Shown piece after piece: positions 17,023 through 25,879 of a stretch of DNA of 64,000 nt. The first letter of the stretch is position 1; every line of letters starts with the position of its first letter. A program made the translations under genes and the position numbers. Source of the DNA: Bradyrhizobium sp. LTSP885 (GTDB lineage: Bacteria > Pseudomonadota > Alphaproteobacteria > Rhizobiales > Xanthobacteraceae); contig NZ_JYMT01000043.1 in assembly GCF_000938305.1 (NCBI RefSeq), positions 62,001-126,000 on the forward strand, in the 5' to 3' direction. Below the pieces are notes generated by a model, which was given only the letters and a program-made list of their open reading frames with translations, had not been told where the DNA came from and did not search any database.

Positions 17023-17589
17023 ATGACTGCCAATTCTGAAGTTTCTCAAGACGGCGTCATCACCGGCCCGCCCGGGCCGGTGCGCAAGAATGTGATGGAC
17101 CGCTTCATCGATTCCATCGAATGGATCGCGGCGTTCTTCGTCGGCATTGTCGCGCTCAACACCTTCGTCGCGGTGGTCATGCGAAAATTCTTCGCGGTGA
17201 CAATTCCCGACTATTACAATATCGGCCAGTTCCTGCTCGGCATCCTGATCTTCTGGGGCATCGCGGCGACCAGCTATCGCGGCACCCACATCACGGTCGA
17301 TTTGGTCTGGGCCAATGCCACGCCGCGCCATCAGCGCTGGATCGATATCTTCGCGACGCTGGTGCTGCTGTTCGTGGTGACGGTGCAGACCTACACGCTG
17401 ATCGACAAGGTGATCGACACCAGGAACAGCCACATCGTCACCATGGATCTCGGCATACCTGTCTGGCCGTTCTTCCTGGTGTCGTGGATCGGCGACGTCT
17501 CCGCGGTGCTGCTGATCGCGATTCGCACCTGGCGGCTGATCTTCCATCCGGAAGACATTCATGACGCCAAGATCAAGACCGCGGAGTAG
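17023..17589 (+). CDS. tarQ: TRAP small permease subunit DctQ (TarQ-like), 188 aa
   Basis: The small four-helix TRAP membrane subunit: ALNTFVAVVMRKFFAVTIPDYYNIGQ and LLGILIFWGIAATSYRGTHITVD are the characteristic DctQ segments. The N-terminal 23 residues are hydrophilic and the ribosome site is weak, so ATG 17092 (MDRFIDSIEW) cannot be excluded as the start. It ends 6 bases before tarM. Confidence 0.88.
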   Translation: MTANSEVSQDGVITGPPGPVRKNVMDRFIDSIEWIAAFFVGIVALNTFVAVVMRKFFAVTIPDYYNIGQFLLGILIFWGIAATSYRGTHITVDLVWANATPRHQRWIDIFATLVLLFVVTVQTYTLIDKVIDTRNSHIVTMDLGIPVWPFFLVSWIGDVSAVLLIAIRTWRLIFHPEDIHDAKIKTAE

Positions 17590-17595
17590 CCGGCA

Positions 17596-18900
17596 ATGAG
17601 CAACGAAGCTGTTGCCGTCATCGGCTTTGTCAGCCTGTTCGGGCTGATGCTGCTGCGCGTGCCGGTCGGCATGGCGATGGGCCTCGTCGGCATCACCGGC
17701 TTCGGCTATCTCACCGGTTTTGCGCCGGCGCTGAAGCTGATCGGCCAGACCACCATGCGCACGGTGACCGACTATTCGTTCGGCGTGATCCCGATGTTCC
17801 TCTTGATGGGCGCCTTCGTGTCGGTGTCCGGCATCAGCCGCGAGCTGTTCCGCGCCGCCAACACCTTCGTCGGCCACTGGAAGGGCGGGCTCGGTATCGC
17901 GACGATCGCGGCCTGCGGCGGCTTCGCCGCGATCTCAGGCTCCTCGGTTGCGACCGCCGCGACATTCTCCGCGGTGGCCTATCCCGAGATGCGCCGCTTC
18001 GGCTATCCGCAATCCTTCTCCGCCGGCGTGATCGCGGTCGGCGGCACGCTGGGGGCAATGCTGCCGCCGTCGACCGTGCTCGCGGTCTACGGCATCATCA
18101 CCCAGCAGGACATCGGCAAGCTGTTCATCGCCGGGATCGTGCCTGGCCTGCTCGCGATCGCCATGCACATGATCACGATCGGCATCATCGGCGTGGTGCG
18201 GCCCGGCTTCCTGCCTGCCGGCCCGAAAGCATCGTGGCATGACCGTCTGGTCGCGTTGCGCGACGTCTGGTCACCGCTGCTGCTGTTTTTGTTCGTGATC
18301 GGCGGCCTCTATGGCGGCTTCTTCATCCCGACCGAAGCCGGCGCCGTGGGCGCCGTCGGTGCCTTCCTCATCGGCATCGTCAGAGGCAAGCTGACCAAAG
18401 ACGGCATCCTGCAATCGCTGCTGCAGGCGACGCGCACGGCGGCGGCCGTGTTCACGGTTTTGATCGGCGCGCTCTGCTTCGGCTATTTCCTCACCATCAC
18501 CCAGACACCGCAAAACGTCACCGCGTTCCTGACCGGTCTCGGCATCGGCCCCTATGGGGTGCTGGCGCTGATCCTGCTGATGTATTTGGTGCTCGGCTGC
18601 CTGATGGACGCGATGGCGATGGTGATCCTCACCGTGCCGATCGTGTTCCCGGTCGTCACCGCGCTCGGCTTCGATCCGATCTGGTTCGGCATCATCATCG
18701 TCATGACGGTTGAGCTCGGCCTGATCCATCCGCCGGTCGGCATGAACGTGTTCGTGATCAAGAGCGTGATCAAGGACGTCAACATGTCGACGATCTTTGT
18801 CGGCGTGCTGCCCTTCGTGATCACCGACCTGATCCGGCTGGTGATCCTGATCCTGTTCCCGCTGCTCGCGACCTGGCTGCCGCAACGCATGATTGGTTAA
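17596..18900 (+). CDS. tarM: TRAP large permease subunit DctM (TarM-like), 434 aa
   Basis: The large 12-13 helix TRAP transporter subunit, with family signatures FGVIPMFLLMGAFVSVSGIS, GGFAAISGSSVATAATF, GGTLGAMLPPSTVLAVYGI and ELGLIHPPVGMNVFVI. It couples Na+ or H+ entry to solute uptake together with TarP and TarQ. Length is typical. The DUF3237 gene begins 4 bases after its stop. Confidence 0.93.
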   Translation: MSNEAVAVIGFVSLFGLMLLRVPVGMAMGLVGITGFGYLTGFAPALKLIGQTTMRTVTDYSFGVIPMFLLMGAFVSVSGISRELFRAANTFVGHWKGGLGIATIAACGGFAAISGSSVATAATFSAVAYPEMRRFGYPQSFSAGVIAVGGTLGAMLPPSTVLAVYGIITQQDIGKLFIAGIVPGLLAIAMHMITIGIIGVVRPGFLPAGPKASWHDRLVALRDVWSPLLLFLFVIGGLYGGFFIPTEAGAVGAVGAFLIGIVRGKLTKDGILQSLLQATRTAAAVFTVLIGALCFGYFLTITQTPQNVTAFLTGLGIGPYGVLALILLMYLVLGCLMDAMAMVILTVPIVFPVVTALGFDPIWFGIIIVMTVELGLIHPPVGMNVFVIKSVIKDVNMSTIFVGVLPFVITDLIRLVILILFPLLATWLPQRMIG

Positions 18901-18904
18901 ACCC

Positions 18905-19366
18905 ATGACGCCCGAGATCAAGACCGAATACGCCTTCACGATCACAGCAAAAATCGCGGACGTGACATCGGCCGGCGACATCGGCAGCGGCGTCCGCCGC
19001 ATCATCCCGATCGTCGGCGGTGAGGTGAGGGGCGAGAAGGTCAACGGCAAGGTGCTCGGCTTCGGCGCCGACTTCCAGATCATCCGTCCCAACGAGCTGA
19101 TCGAGCTGGAAGCCAGATATGCCTTCGAGACCGACGACGGCGCCGTGGTCTATGTCGAAAACAGGGGCATCCGCTTCGGGCCGGTCGATCTGCTTGAGAA
19201 GCTGAAGCGCGGCGAACCGGTCGACCCGAAACTGATCTATTTCCGCACCGTGCCGAGATTCGAAACCGGCGCCGAGAAATACCGCTGGCTGATGCAGCAC
19301 ATCTTCATCGCCTCCGCCGCCCGCCACGCCGACCGCGTCGTGATCGACGTGCACCAGGTGTTGTGA
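18905..19366 (+). CDS. DUF3237 family protein, 153 aa
   Basis: A DUF3237 beta-barrel protein (GVRRIIPIVGGEVRGEKVNGKVLGFGADFQ, residues 27-56; YFRTVPRFETGAEKYRWL). Its function is unknown, but members often accompany aromatic-degradation and TRAP genes. It follows tarM by 4 bases and so belongs to that operon. The ATG 18905 has no strong ribosome site, consistent with coupling to tarM translation. Confidence 0.88.
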   Translation: MTPEIKTEYAFTITAKIADVTSAGDIGSGVRRIIPIVGGEVRGEKVNGKVLGFGADFQIIRPNELIELEARYAFETDDGAVVYVENRGIRFGPVDLLEKLKRGEPVDPKLIYFRTVPRFETGAEKYRWLMQHIFIASAARHADRVVIDVHQVL

Positions 19367-19402
19367 GCAGCAATCATCGCGGCTCCAACTCCGCTCACGG
19401 CT

Positions 19403-19667
19403 GTCATCGCCCGCGAAAGCGGGCGACCCAGTACGCCGCGACCCATCGGCTCAAGCACGGCTGCGTCTGGAATACTGGATCACCCATATGCGTAGGTGAT
19501 GACACCGTGAGTGGGTTTCCCGCTTCGCGCACCACAAACTCACTGTCGTCCTGGCGAAAAGCCAGGACCCATTACCCCAAATGCCGGTTGCTACGCGCCG
19601 CTGGGGCCACGGTCCCTCTCACAACAAATGTCGGTGGTTATGGATCCTGGCTTTCGCCAGGACGACG
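19403..19667. repeat. Two adjacent REP-like inverted repeats
   Basis: The first (19403-19503) has the ends GTCATCGCCCGCGAAAGCGGG and GGTGATGAC. The second (19545-19667) has GTCGTCCTGGCGAAAAGCCAGG and CCTGGCTTTCGCCAGGACGAC around ACCCATTACC/GGTTATGGAT. Together they fill most of the 414-bp gap between the TRAP operon and the acyl-CoA operon; no gene is visible in it. Confidence 0.8.
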
Positions 19668-19735
19668 ATGGGGGACACCGCGGGCTCGACTCCATCACCG
19701 TCATTGCGGGGAGCCCCCATATTGACTCCGCCGCC

Positions 19736-19758
19736 AATAGTTATAAAACATAACTATT
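19736..19758. promoter_or_regulatory. Perfect 9+9 palindrome upstream of the acyl-CoA operon
   Basis: AATAGTTAT (19736-19744) and ATAACTATT (19750-19758) form a perfect AT-rich dyad with a 5-base spacer, 22 bases before the crotonase start. It is the best candidate operator for the MarR-type regulator encoded at 29939. Repression here, lifted by an aromatic-CoA, is what is known for CouR in Rhodopseudomonas. Confidence 0.65.
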
Positions 19759-19780
19759 CTGGACAGGAAACAATAACGCC

Positions 19781-20578
19781 ATGGGAAACGCCGACGCTGC
19801 CGCGGGTGATGCTTCGCTGCTCAGGATCGAGACGCGCGGCACGGTGCTGACCGTGGGGCTCAACCGTCCCGCCAAGCGCAATGCGTTGAACGACGGCATC
19901 ATCCTGGCGCTGCAGGATTGTTTTTCCGCAATTCCCGACGATGTCGGCGCCGTGGTCATCCACGGCATCGGCGATCACTTCTCCTCCGGCCTCGACCTCT
20001 CCGAGCTGACCGAGCGCGACGCCACCGAGGGCCTCATCCACTCCCAGATGTGGCATCGCGTGTTCGACCGTATCCAGTATTGCCGCGTGCCGGTCATTGC
20101 CGCGCTGCAGGGCGCCGTGATCGGCGGCGGGCTGGAACTGGCCTGCGCCGCGCATATCCGCGTTGCCGAGCCGTCGGCCTATTTCGCGCTGCCCGAGGGC
20201 CAGCGCGGTATCTTCGTCGGCGGTGGCGGCTCGGTGCGGCTGCCGCGCCTGATCGGCGTGCCGCGGATGGCCGACATGATGCTGACCGGCCGGGTCTATT
20301 CCGCGACCGAAGGCGCGGCCTACGGCTTCTCGCAATACCTCACCGAAGCCGGCGGCGCGCTGGCGAAGTCGTTGGAGCTGGCCGAGCGGGTTGCTGCGAA
20401 CGCGCCGCTGACCAATTTTGCCGTGCTGCAGGCGTTGCCGATGATCGCGGAGGCCAATCCGCAGACCGGCCTCTTGATGGAATCGCTGATGGCGACCGTG
20501 GCGCAGAGCGACAAGGAGGCCAAAAAACGCATCCGCGCGTTCCTCGATCGCAAGACCGCCAAGGTGAAGCCGACATGA
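19781..20578 (+). CDS. Enoyl-CoA hydratase/crotonase-family protein, 265 aa
   Basis: A crotonase-fold protein. Oxyanion-hole segments HFSSGLDLSEL and AALQGAVIGGGLELACAAHIRVAE are present, and the second catalytic Glu lies in FALPEGQRGIFVGGGG. The first Glu in GGGLELA is also conserved, so hydration of an enoyl-CoA (for example a cinnamoyl-CoA) is likely. A retro-aldol (hydratase/lyase) reaction, as for CouA or Ech, cannot be ruled out by eye. AGGAAACAAT precedes the ATG. The gene overlaps the ligase start by 4 bases (ATGA). The SDR in the operon favours hydration followed by oxidation. Confidence 0.85.
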   Translation: MGNADAAAGDASLLRIETRGTVLTVGLNRPAKRNALNDGIILALQDCFSAIPDDVGAVVIHGIGDHFSSGLDLSELTERDATEGLIHSQMWHRVFDRIQYCRVPVIAALQGAVIGGGLELACAAHIRVAEPSAYFALPEGQRGIFVGGGGSVRLPRLIGVPRMADMMLTGRVYSATEGAAYGFSQYLTEAGGALAKSLELAERVAANAPLTNFAVLQALPMIAEANPQTGLLMESLMATVAQSDKEAKKRIRAFLDRKTAKVKPT

Positions 20579-22446
20579 GCGCGAAGCCCGACATGTCTGC
20601 GACCAGCGCGCATCCGCTGCGCCCGATCTCGTTCGGCAATCCTGAGGTCACTGTCGAGCGCCGCGACGACGGCACGATCTATCTGCGCCCAAAGGTCAAA
20701 CTCGCCGACTATCCGGTCCGCATCACCGATCGCCTGCATCATTGGGCGAGGGCCGAACCGAACCGCGTGTTCATGGCCGAGCGCGTCGCCGGCGGCGGCT
20801 GGCGGCAGATCACCTACGCGCAACTGCTGGATACGACGCGTCGCATCGCCTCCGCGCTGATCGCGCGCGGGCTGTCGGCGGGAAGGCCGATCGTGATTCT
20901 ATCAGGCAATTCGATCGATCACGCGCTGATCGCGTTCGGCGCGCTGTATGCCGGCATTCCGTTCTGCCCGGTCTCGCCGGCCTATTCGCTGGTGTCGCGT
21001 GACTATGGCAAGCTGAACTTCCTGATCAAGCTGTTGACGCCCGGGCTCGTCTTCGTCGACGACGCCGACAAATTCGCCGATGCGCTGCGCGTCAACGTGC
21101 CCCTGGGCACCGAGATCGCGGCAACCCGTGGTGCGGTGGCCGGTCGCGATGTGACCCGGCTCGCCGATCTCATCGCGACGGCGGAAGACCCGCGCCTCGA
21201 CGCCATCAATGACGGCATCGGCCCCGACACGATCGCAAAATTTCTGCTGACCTCGGGTTCGACCGGCAATCCCAAGGCCGTCATCAACACCCAGCGCATG
21301 ATCTGCGCCAACCAGGTGATGCTACGCGAGACGCTGGCCTTCCTGAAGGACGAGCCGCCTGTGATCGTCGACTGGCTGCCGTGGAATCACACCTTTGGCG
21401 GCAACCACAATATCGGGCTGACGCTCTACAATGGCGGTTCGATGTATCTCGACGAGGGCAAGCCGATGCCCGGCGGCATCGAGGAGACCGTGCGAAACCT
21501 GCGCGAGATCTCGCCGACGGTCTATTTCAACGTACCCAAGGGCTATGAATCGCTGCTGCCCTATCTGCGCGACGACGCGAGCCTGCGGGCAAAATTCTTC
21601 GACCGGCTGCATGCGATGTTCTTCTCCGGCGCGGCGCTGTCGCCGTTCATCTGGAACAGCCTCGATGAGCTCGCCGTGCAGGAGAAGGGCTATCGGGTGC
21701 CGATGCTGACCGGGCTCGGCGCCACCGAGACCTCGCCGTTCTTCATGTCGGTACGTCCGGACACCAGCCGCTCCGGCCATGTCGGCCTTCCGGTGTCGGG
21801 CAATGACGCAAAACTGCTGCCGAACAATGGCAAGCTGGAGGTCCGCGCCAAGGGGCCGAACGTCACGCCCGGCTACTGGCGCCAGCCGGAATTGACCGCG
21901 AAAGCGTTCGACGAGGAAGGCTTCTACAAATTCGGCGATGCGCTGAAGCCGGTCGATCCTGGCAATTTCGATGCCGGTTTCGACTTCGACGGCCGGATCG
22001 CCGAGGACTTCAAGCTGGCAAGCGGCACCTGGGTCAGCGTCGGCCCGTTGCGCGCGCGCTTCGTCGGCACCTGCGCGCCGCTGGTGCGTGACGTCGTCAT
22101 CGCCGGCCTCAATCACGACGAGATCTCGGCGCTCGTCATCCTCGATCTCGATGGCTGCCGGCTGATCAATCCAAACCTTGCGGCGAACGACATTGCCGCG
22201 GCGGCCAGCGATCCGAAGGTGCGCGCCGCGTTCCGCGAGCGCTTCACGCGGTTTCTCGCCAGTGCCACCGGCTCGTCGACCCGCATCACCCGTGCGGTCC
22301 TGCTCGATACCCCGCTGTCGATCGACCGCGGTGAGGTCACTGACAAAGGCTCGATCAACCAGCGCGCCGTGCTGGAGCATCGCGCCGCCCTGATCGAGAC
22401 GCTCTATGCGCCGGTGCCGCCGGCATCCGTGATCAAGCTTAGCTGA
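20575..22446 (+). CDS. couB: Feruloyl/coumaroyl-CoA synthetase-type AMP-binding ligase, 623 aa
   Basis: An acyl-adenylate-forming CoA ligase. The phosphate-binding loop LLTSGSTGNPKAV is at about residues 223-235, and WLPWNHTFGGNHN, GLGATETSPFF and the C-terminal SIDRGEVTDKGSINQ follow. Length and segment order match the feruloyl-CoA synthase family; the usual YRTGD motif is modified to YKFGDAL, as in that family. ATP-dependent CoA activation of a hydroxycinnamate is inferred. The start is ATG 20575, overlapping the crotonase stop; a much longer open frame upstream is antisense or out of frame with the crotonase. CouB of Rhodopseudomonas palustris lies in an equivalent locus. Confidence 0.82.
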   Translation: MSAKPDMSATSAHPLRPISFGNPEVTVERRDDGTIYLRPKVKLADYPVRITDRLHHWARAEPNRVFMAERVAGGGWRQITYAQLLDTTRRIASALIARGLSAGRPIVILSGNSIDHALIAFGALYAGIPFCPVSPAYSLVSRDYGKLNFLIKLLTPGLVFVDDADKFADALRVNVPLGTEIAATRGAVAGRDVTRLADLIATAEDPRLDAINDGIGPDTIAKFLLTSGSTGNPKAVINTQRMICANQVMLRETLAFLKDEPPVIVDWLPWNHTFGGNHNIGLTLYNGGSMYLDEGKPMPGGIEETVRNLREISPTVYFNVPKGYESLLPYLRDDASLRAKFFDRLHAMFFSGAALSPFIWNSLDELAVQEKGYRVPMLTGLGATETSPFFMSVRPDTSRSGHVGLPVSGNDAKLLPNNGKLEVRAKGPNVTPGYWRQPELTAKAFDEEGFYKFGDALKPVDPGNFDAGFDFDGRIAEDFKLASGTWVSVGPLRARFVGTCAPLVRDVVIAGLNHDEISALVILDLDGCRLINPNLAANDIAAAASDPKVRAAFRERFTRFLASATGSSTRITRAVLLDTPLSIDRGEVTDKGSINQRAVLEHRAALIETLYAPVPPASVIKLS

Positions 22447-22466
22447 CTATCAAAGAGGAGAACGCC

Positions 22467-23228
22467 ATGCAGTTGAAGGACCATGCCGCTATCGTCACCG
22501 GCGGCGCATCGGGATTGGGTGCCGCAACCGCGCGCCGGCTGGCCGCCCAGGGCGCCAAGGTCGCAGTCTGCGACCTCAACGCAAAACTCGCCGAGAGCGT
22601 TGCGGCCGAGATCGGCGGCATTCCGCTGGTCTGCGACGTGTCGGATGCGGCGGCGGCCGAAGCGGCGGTCGCGGAAGCCGCCAAGGCGCATGGCCCGGCC
22701 CGCGTGCTGGTGAATTGCGCCGGCATCGGCGTGGCAAAGCGCGTGATCGGCCGCGAGGGGCCGATGGCGCTTTCCGATTTCGAGAAGGTGATCAAGGTCA
22801 ACCTGATCGGCTCGTTCAACATGCTGCGGCTCGCGACATCGGGCATGTCCAAGCTCGAGCCGCTCGCCACCGGTGAACGTGGCGTCGTGATCTGCACCGC
22901 CTCGGTTGCGGCCTATGACGGCCAGATCGGGCAGGCGGCGTATTCGGCCTCGAAGGGCGGCATCGTCGCGATGACCTTGCCGATCGCGCGCGAACTGGCG
23001 CAGTTCGGCATCCGCGTGCTGACGATCGCGCCCGGCCTGTTCATGACGCCGCTGCTCGGTAGCCTGCCGCAGGAGGCGCAGGATTCGCTCGCCGCCGCGA
23101 TCCCGTTCCCGCGCCGGCTCGGTCAGGCCGACGAGTTCGCCTCGCTGGCGCTGCACATGATCGACAATCCCTATCTGAACGGCGAAGTGGTGCGGCTCGA
23201 TGCCGCGCTCCGGATGGCGCCGCGCTAG
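22467..23228 (+). CDS. SDR dehydrogenase, 3-hydroxyacyl-CoA dehydrogenase type II-like, 253 aa
   Basis: A classical short-chain dehydrogenase: TGGASGLGAATARRL is the NAD-binding glycine motif and the catalytic Tyr and Lys are in AAYSASKGG. The overall sequence (GPARVLVNCAGIGVAKRVIG, and the tail PYLNGEVVRLDAALRM) is close to the HSD17B10-like 3-hydroxyacyl-CoA dehydrogenases. It would oxidise the 3-hydroxy-3-aryl-propanoyl-CoA made by the crotonase. AAAGAGGAG precedes the start; the gap to the ligase is 20 bases. Confidence 0.88.
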   Translation: MQLKDHAAIVTGGASGLGAATARRLAAQGAKVAVCDLNAKLAESVAAEIGGIPLVCDVSDAAAAEAAVAEAAKAHGPARVLVNCAGIGVAKRVIGREGPMALSDFEKVIKVNLIGSFNMLRLATSGMSKLEPLATGERGVVICTASVAAYDGQIGQAAYSASKGGIVAMTLPIARELAQFGIRVLTIAPGLFMTPLLGSLPQEAQDSLAAAIPFPRRLGQADEFASLALHMIDNPYLNGEVVRLDAALRMAPR

Positions 23229-23254
23229 AGCATGATCATGATCATCGAGGGTAA

Positions 23255-23677
23255 ATGATGTTCGTCACCCGGCGCGACGTGCAGATCCAGTGGGGCGATT
23301 GCGACCCCGCCAACATCGTCTATTACCCGCGCTACTTCGCGATGTTCGACGATTCGACCTCGATCATGTTCGAAGCGGCCGGCTTCTCGAAGCAGGATAT
23401 CATCAAGACGTACGGCCTGGTCGGCATCCCCATGGTCGACACGCGGGCGAAATTCCACATCCCGTCGACCCATGGCGACTGGATTACCATCGAGAGCCGG
23501 ATCGACAGCATCAAGCGGTCGAGCTTCGAGGTGGTACACCGGGTCTTCAAGGGCGAGGCGCTTGCGATCGAGGCCTTCGAGATCCGGGTGCTGGTCGGCC
23601 GTCACCCGGATGATCCCGCCAAGCTGAAATCGGCGCCGTTTCCGCAGGAGATCATCGACCGTTTCATGCAAGGCTGA
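23255..23677 (+). CDS. 4-hydroxybenzoyl-CoA thioesterase-type hotdog protein, 140 aa
   Basis: A hotdog thioesterase with the 4-HBA-CoA thioesterase signature near the N-terminus (QIQWGDCDPANIVYYPRYF), including the catalytic Asp of WGDCDPA. It would release 4-hydroxybenzoate from 4-hydroxybenzoyl-CoA, which PobA, encoded on the opposite side of the cluster, then hydroxylates. No thiolase is seen in the operon to make the benzoyl-CoA, so that step must be encoded elsewhere or occur by another route. GAGGGTAA precedes ATG 23255. Confidence 0.88.
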   Translation: MMFVTRRDVQIQWGDCDPANIVYYPRYFAMFDDSTSIMFEAAGFSKQDIIKTYGLVGIPMVDTRAKFHIPSTHGDWITIESRIDSIKRSSFEVVHRVFKGEALAIEAFEIRVLVGRHPDDPAKLKSAPFPQEIIDRFMQG

Positions 23678-23784
23678 CTTGTTCATGAAGGGCTGACTTG
23701 CCGTCCTTCATGACCTAAAGAAGGGGCTGAATTGGCCCGCAAAACCGGCTTAAACCCAAAAAACATATCCGCAGGGAGGAATGA

Positions 23785-24936
23785 ATGAAGAAGGCCACTC
23801 TCGCCGCAGCAGTGCTCGCGGCGATTTTTGCGCTGCCGGGCTCGCCGTCGCAGGCGCAGACCAGTGACATCACCATCGGTATCTCGATCTCGACCACGGG
23901 ACCGGCCGCAGCCCTCGGCATCCCCGAGCGCAACGCGCTGGATTTCGTGCCGAAGGAAATCGCCGGCGTGCCGCTGAAGCTGATCGTGCTGGATGATGGC
24001 GGCGATCCGACGGCTGCGACCACCAACGCGCGGCGCTTCGTCACCGAGTCCAAGGCCGATATCATCATGGGCTCCTGCACCACGCCGCCGTCGATCGCGG
24101 TCTCGACGGTCGCCAACGAGGCCGGCATCCCGCATTTCGGTCTGGCGCCGTTCCCGATCAACGAGGCGCGCGCAAAATGGTCGGTCGATTTGCCGCAGTC
24201 GATCCCGATCATGGCCAAGGTGCTGTACGAGCACATGAAGGCGCACAACATCAAGACCGTCGGCTATATCGGCTACTCCGATTCGTACGGCGATCTCTGG
24301 GTCAACGATTTCAAGACCACCGCCGTGCCGATGGGCCTGACCATGACCGACGAGGAGCGTTTTGCGCGTCCCGACACCTCGGTCGCGGGCCAGGTGCTGA
24401 AGCTCGTCGCCGCCAATCCCGACGCGATCCTGATCGGCGCCTCCGGCACTGCCGCGGCGCTGCCGCAGACCGCGCTGCGCGAGCGCGGCTACAAGGGTCT
24501 GATCTACCAGACCCACGGCGCCGCCAGCATGGACTTCATCCGCATCGCGGGTGCGGCCGCCGAGGGCGTCATCATGTCGGCGGGCCCGGTGATGTCGCCG
24601 GAGACGCAAGCTGACAGCGCGCTGACCAAGAAGCCGGGCCTCGCGCTCAACACGGCCTATGAAGCCAAATACGGCGCCAACAGCCGCAGTCAGTTCGCAG
24701 GCCATTCCTACGACGCCTTCGAGGTGCTGAAGCGGATCATCCCGGTGGCGCTGAAAACCGCCAAGCCCGGCACGCCGGAATTCCGCGAGGCGATCCGCCA
24801 GGCGTTCCTCAGCGAGAAGGAGATCGTCGCGACCCAAGGCGTCTACAACTGGACCGAAAAGGACCGCTACGGCCTCGACGACCGCTCGCGGATCCTGCTG
24901 ACGGTCAAGGACGGGAAGTACGTTCCGGCGATGTGA
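23785..24936 (+). CDS. couP: ABC transporter periplasmic binding protein (CouP-like), 383 aa
   Basis: A type I periplasmic binding protein of the Liv/aromatic-acid family, with a signal peptide (MKKATLAAAVLAAIFALPGS, cleavage after SQAQ). The fold is marked by ISISTTGPAAALGIPERNAL and YIGYSDSYGDLWVNDF. Its own permease and ATPase genes lie on the opposite strand beyond the repeat array (26203-29744). CouP of Rhodopseudomonas palustris binds p-coumarate and relatives and is encoded in a comparable neighbourhood. A strong hairpin terminator follows. Confidence 0.85.
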   Translation: MKKATLAAAVLAAIFALPGSPSQAQTSDITIGISISTTGPAAALGIPERNALDFVPKEIAGVPLKLIVLDDGGDPTAATTNARRFVTESKADIIMGSCTTPPSIAVSTVANEAGIPHFGLAPFPINEARAKWSVDLPQSIPIMAKVLYEHMKAHNIKTVGYIGYSDSYGDLWVNDFKTTAVPMGLTMTDEERFARPDTSVAGQVLKLVAANPDAILIGASGTAAALPQTALRERGYKGLIYQTHGAASMDFIRIAGAAAEGVIMSAGPVMSPETQADSALTKKPGLALNTAYEAKYGANSRSQFAGHSYDAFEVLKRIIPVALKTAKPGTPEFREAIRQAFLSEKEIVATQGVYNWTEKDRYGLDDRSRILLTVKDGKYVPAM

Positions 24937-24963
24937 GTTGGATTGCGTGATATCGACACAGAC

Positions 24964-24999
24964 GAGCCGGTCTTCGCAAGGAGGCCGGCTCTTTCTCTT
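24964..24999 (+). terminator. Rho-independent terminator after couP-like gene
   Basis: Stem GAGCCGG (24964-24970) with CCGGCTC (24985-24991), followed by TTTCTCTT. It lies 28 bases after the stop and ends the ligase-SDR-thioesterase-receptor operon. Confidence 0.8.
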
Positions 25000-25235
25000 A
25001 CCCTCCCCTGGAGGGGGAGGATCGCCTCGCATCGCGGAGCGATGAGAGGCGGGGTGGGGTGACAGTCTATCGTCGTCGGAGGTGCTTCAATGGAACCGCT
25101 TCGGCGTCACGCGAACCATAGAGCTCGACGTAGATCCGCTCCGGCACCGCATTTGCGGCTTCACCCCACCCCGATCGCATCCGACGATGCTGCGCATCGC
25201 CGTTTGCGCTCGACCCTCCCCCTCCAGGGGAGGGT
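25000..25235. mobile_element. Inverted-repeat element, copy 1 (236 bp, internally deleted)
   Basis: Bounded by 25-bp inverted repeats (25000-25024 and 25211-25235), each itself a CCCTCCCC/GGGGAGGG hairpin; inner segments GGGGTGGGGTGA and TCACCCCACCCC also pair. Relative to copy 2 it lacks most of the DUF559 gene but keeps the last ~25 codons (25067-about 25145) in the same place, so it is an internal-deletion derivative. Confidence 0.75.
25067..25145 (-). pseudogene. C-terminal remnant of a DUF559 gene in copy 1
   Basis: The frame ends ERIYVELYGSRDAEAVPLKH, identical to the end of the intact DUF559 protein at 25351-25746. Everything upstream of the Pro-Glu-Arg-Ile junction is missing, and the deletion joins directly to the element's right-hand segment. 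It cannot encode a working nuclease. Confidence 0.75.
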
Positions 25236-25283
25236 GAAGTGGAGTGCAATCATCGCATGAATGCAAGGCTATCGGTTCTTCTC

Positions 25284-25831
25284 ACCCTCCCCTGAAGGGG
25301 GAGGGTCGCCTCGCATCGCGGAGCGATGAGAGGCGGGGTGGGGTGACAGCCTATCGTCGTCGGAGGTGCTTCAATGGAACGGCTTCGGCGTCACGCGAAC
25401 CATAGAGCTCGACGTAGATCCGCTCCAGCACCGCATTGAGGTCGGCCGTGATCTCCGAATTCCAGAATCGGATGACGCGATATCCTTCCCTTTCGAGCCA
25501 CGCCTGCCGTTCACGATCGCGGTGGGCTGTTTCGTCCTCGTTGTGGTGCCCGCCGTCCAACTCGATGATCAGTCGTTTCGCAGGACAGAAGAAGTCGACG
25601 ACGTAAGGACCGATAGGAGCCTGACGCCGAAAATGTGTACCGTCGACCGGTAGCTCTCGCAACGCTCGCCACAGAATCCGCTCGTGCGGTGTGGTGTTAG
25701 CGCGAAGCTTCCTGGCAGTCGCTCTGCGGATCGACGTTGACACCATTTGTGCGGCTTCACCCCACCCCGATCGCATCCGACGATGCTGCGCATCGCCGTT
25801 TGCGCTCGACCCTCCCCCTCCAGGGGAGGGT
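25284..25831. mobile_element. Inverted-repeat element, copy 2 (548 bp) carrying a DUF559 gene
   Basis: Left end 25284-25308 and right end 25807-25831 are inverted copies of the same 25-mer, with one difference. Inside, the left and right structured segments of the other copies flank an intact DUF559 nuclease gene on the minus strand. This is the fullest copy in the array. A 48-bp spacer, also conserved, separates it from copies 1 and 3. Confidence 0.75.
25351..25746 (-). CDS. DUF559 (Vsr-like PD-(D/E)XK) endonuclease-domain protein, 131 aa
   Basis: A small DUF559-family protein. The family core is present: TTPHERILWRALRELPVDG with its Glu, THFRRQAPIGPYVVDFFCP with the catalytic Asp, and LIIELDGGHH (E-x-D), then RVIRFWNSEI. 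These positions correspond to the Vsr-like nuclease fold; cleavage is inferred, not shown. Start ATG 25746 is chosen because the open frame upstream is only element DNA. The gene lies entirely between the inverted ends of a repeated element whose other copies have lost it, so it may be the element's own mobility or maintenance function, or a passenger. Confidence 0.85.
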   Translation of the reverse strand: MVSTSIRRATARKLRANTTPHERILWRALRELPVDGTHFRRQAPIGPYVVDFFCPAKRLIIELDGGHHNEDETAHRDRERQAWLEREGYRVIRFWNSEITADLNAVLERIYVELYGSRDAEAVPLKHLRRR

Positions 25832-25879
25832 GAAGTGGAGCGCAATCATCGCGTGAATGCAAGATGATCGATTCTTCTT

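Noticed and set aside
19918-20574. A 219-codon N-terminal extension of the CoA ligase
   Set aside because: It overlaps the crotonase gene in another frame and is Arg-rich shadow sequence; the ATGA overlap at 20575 gives a family-length ligase.
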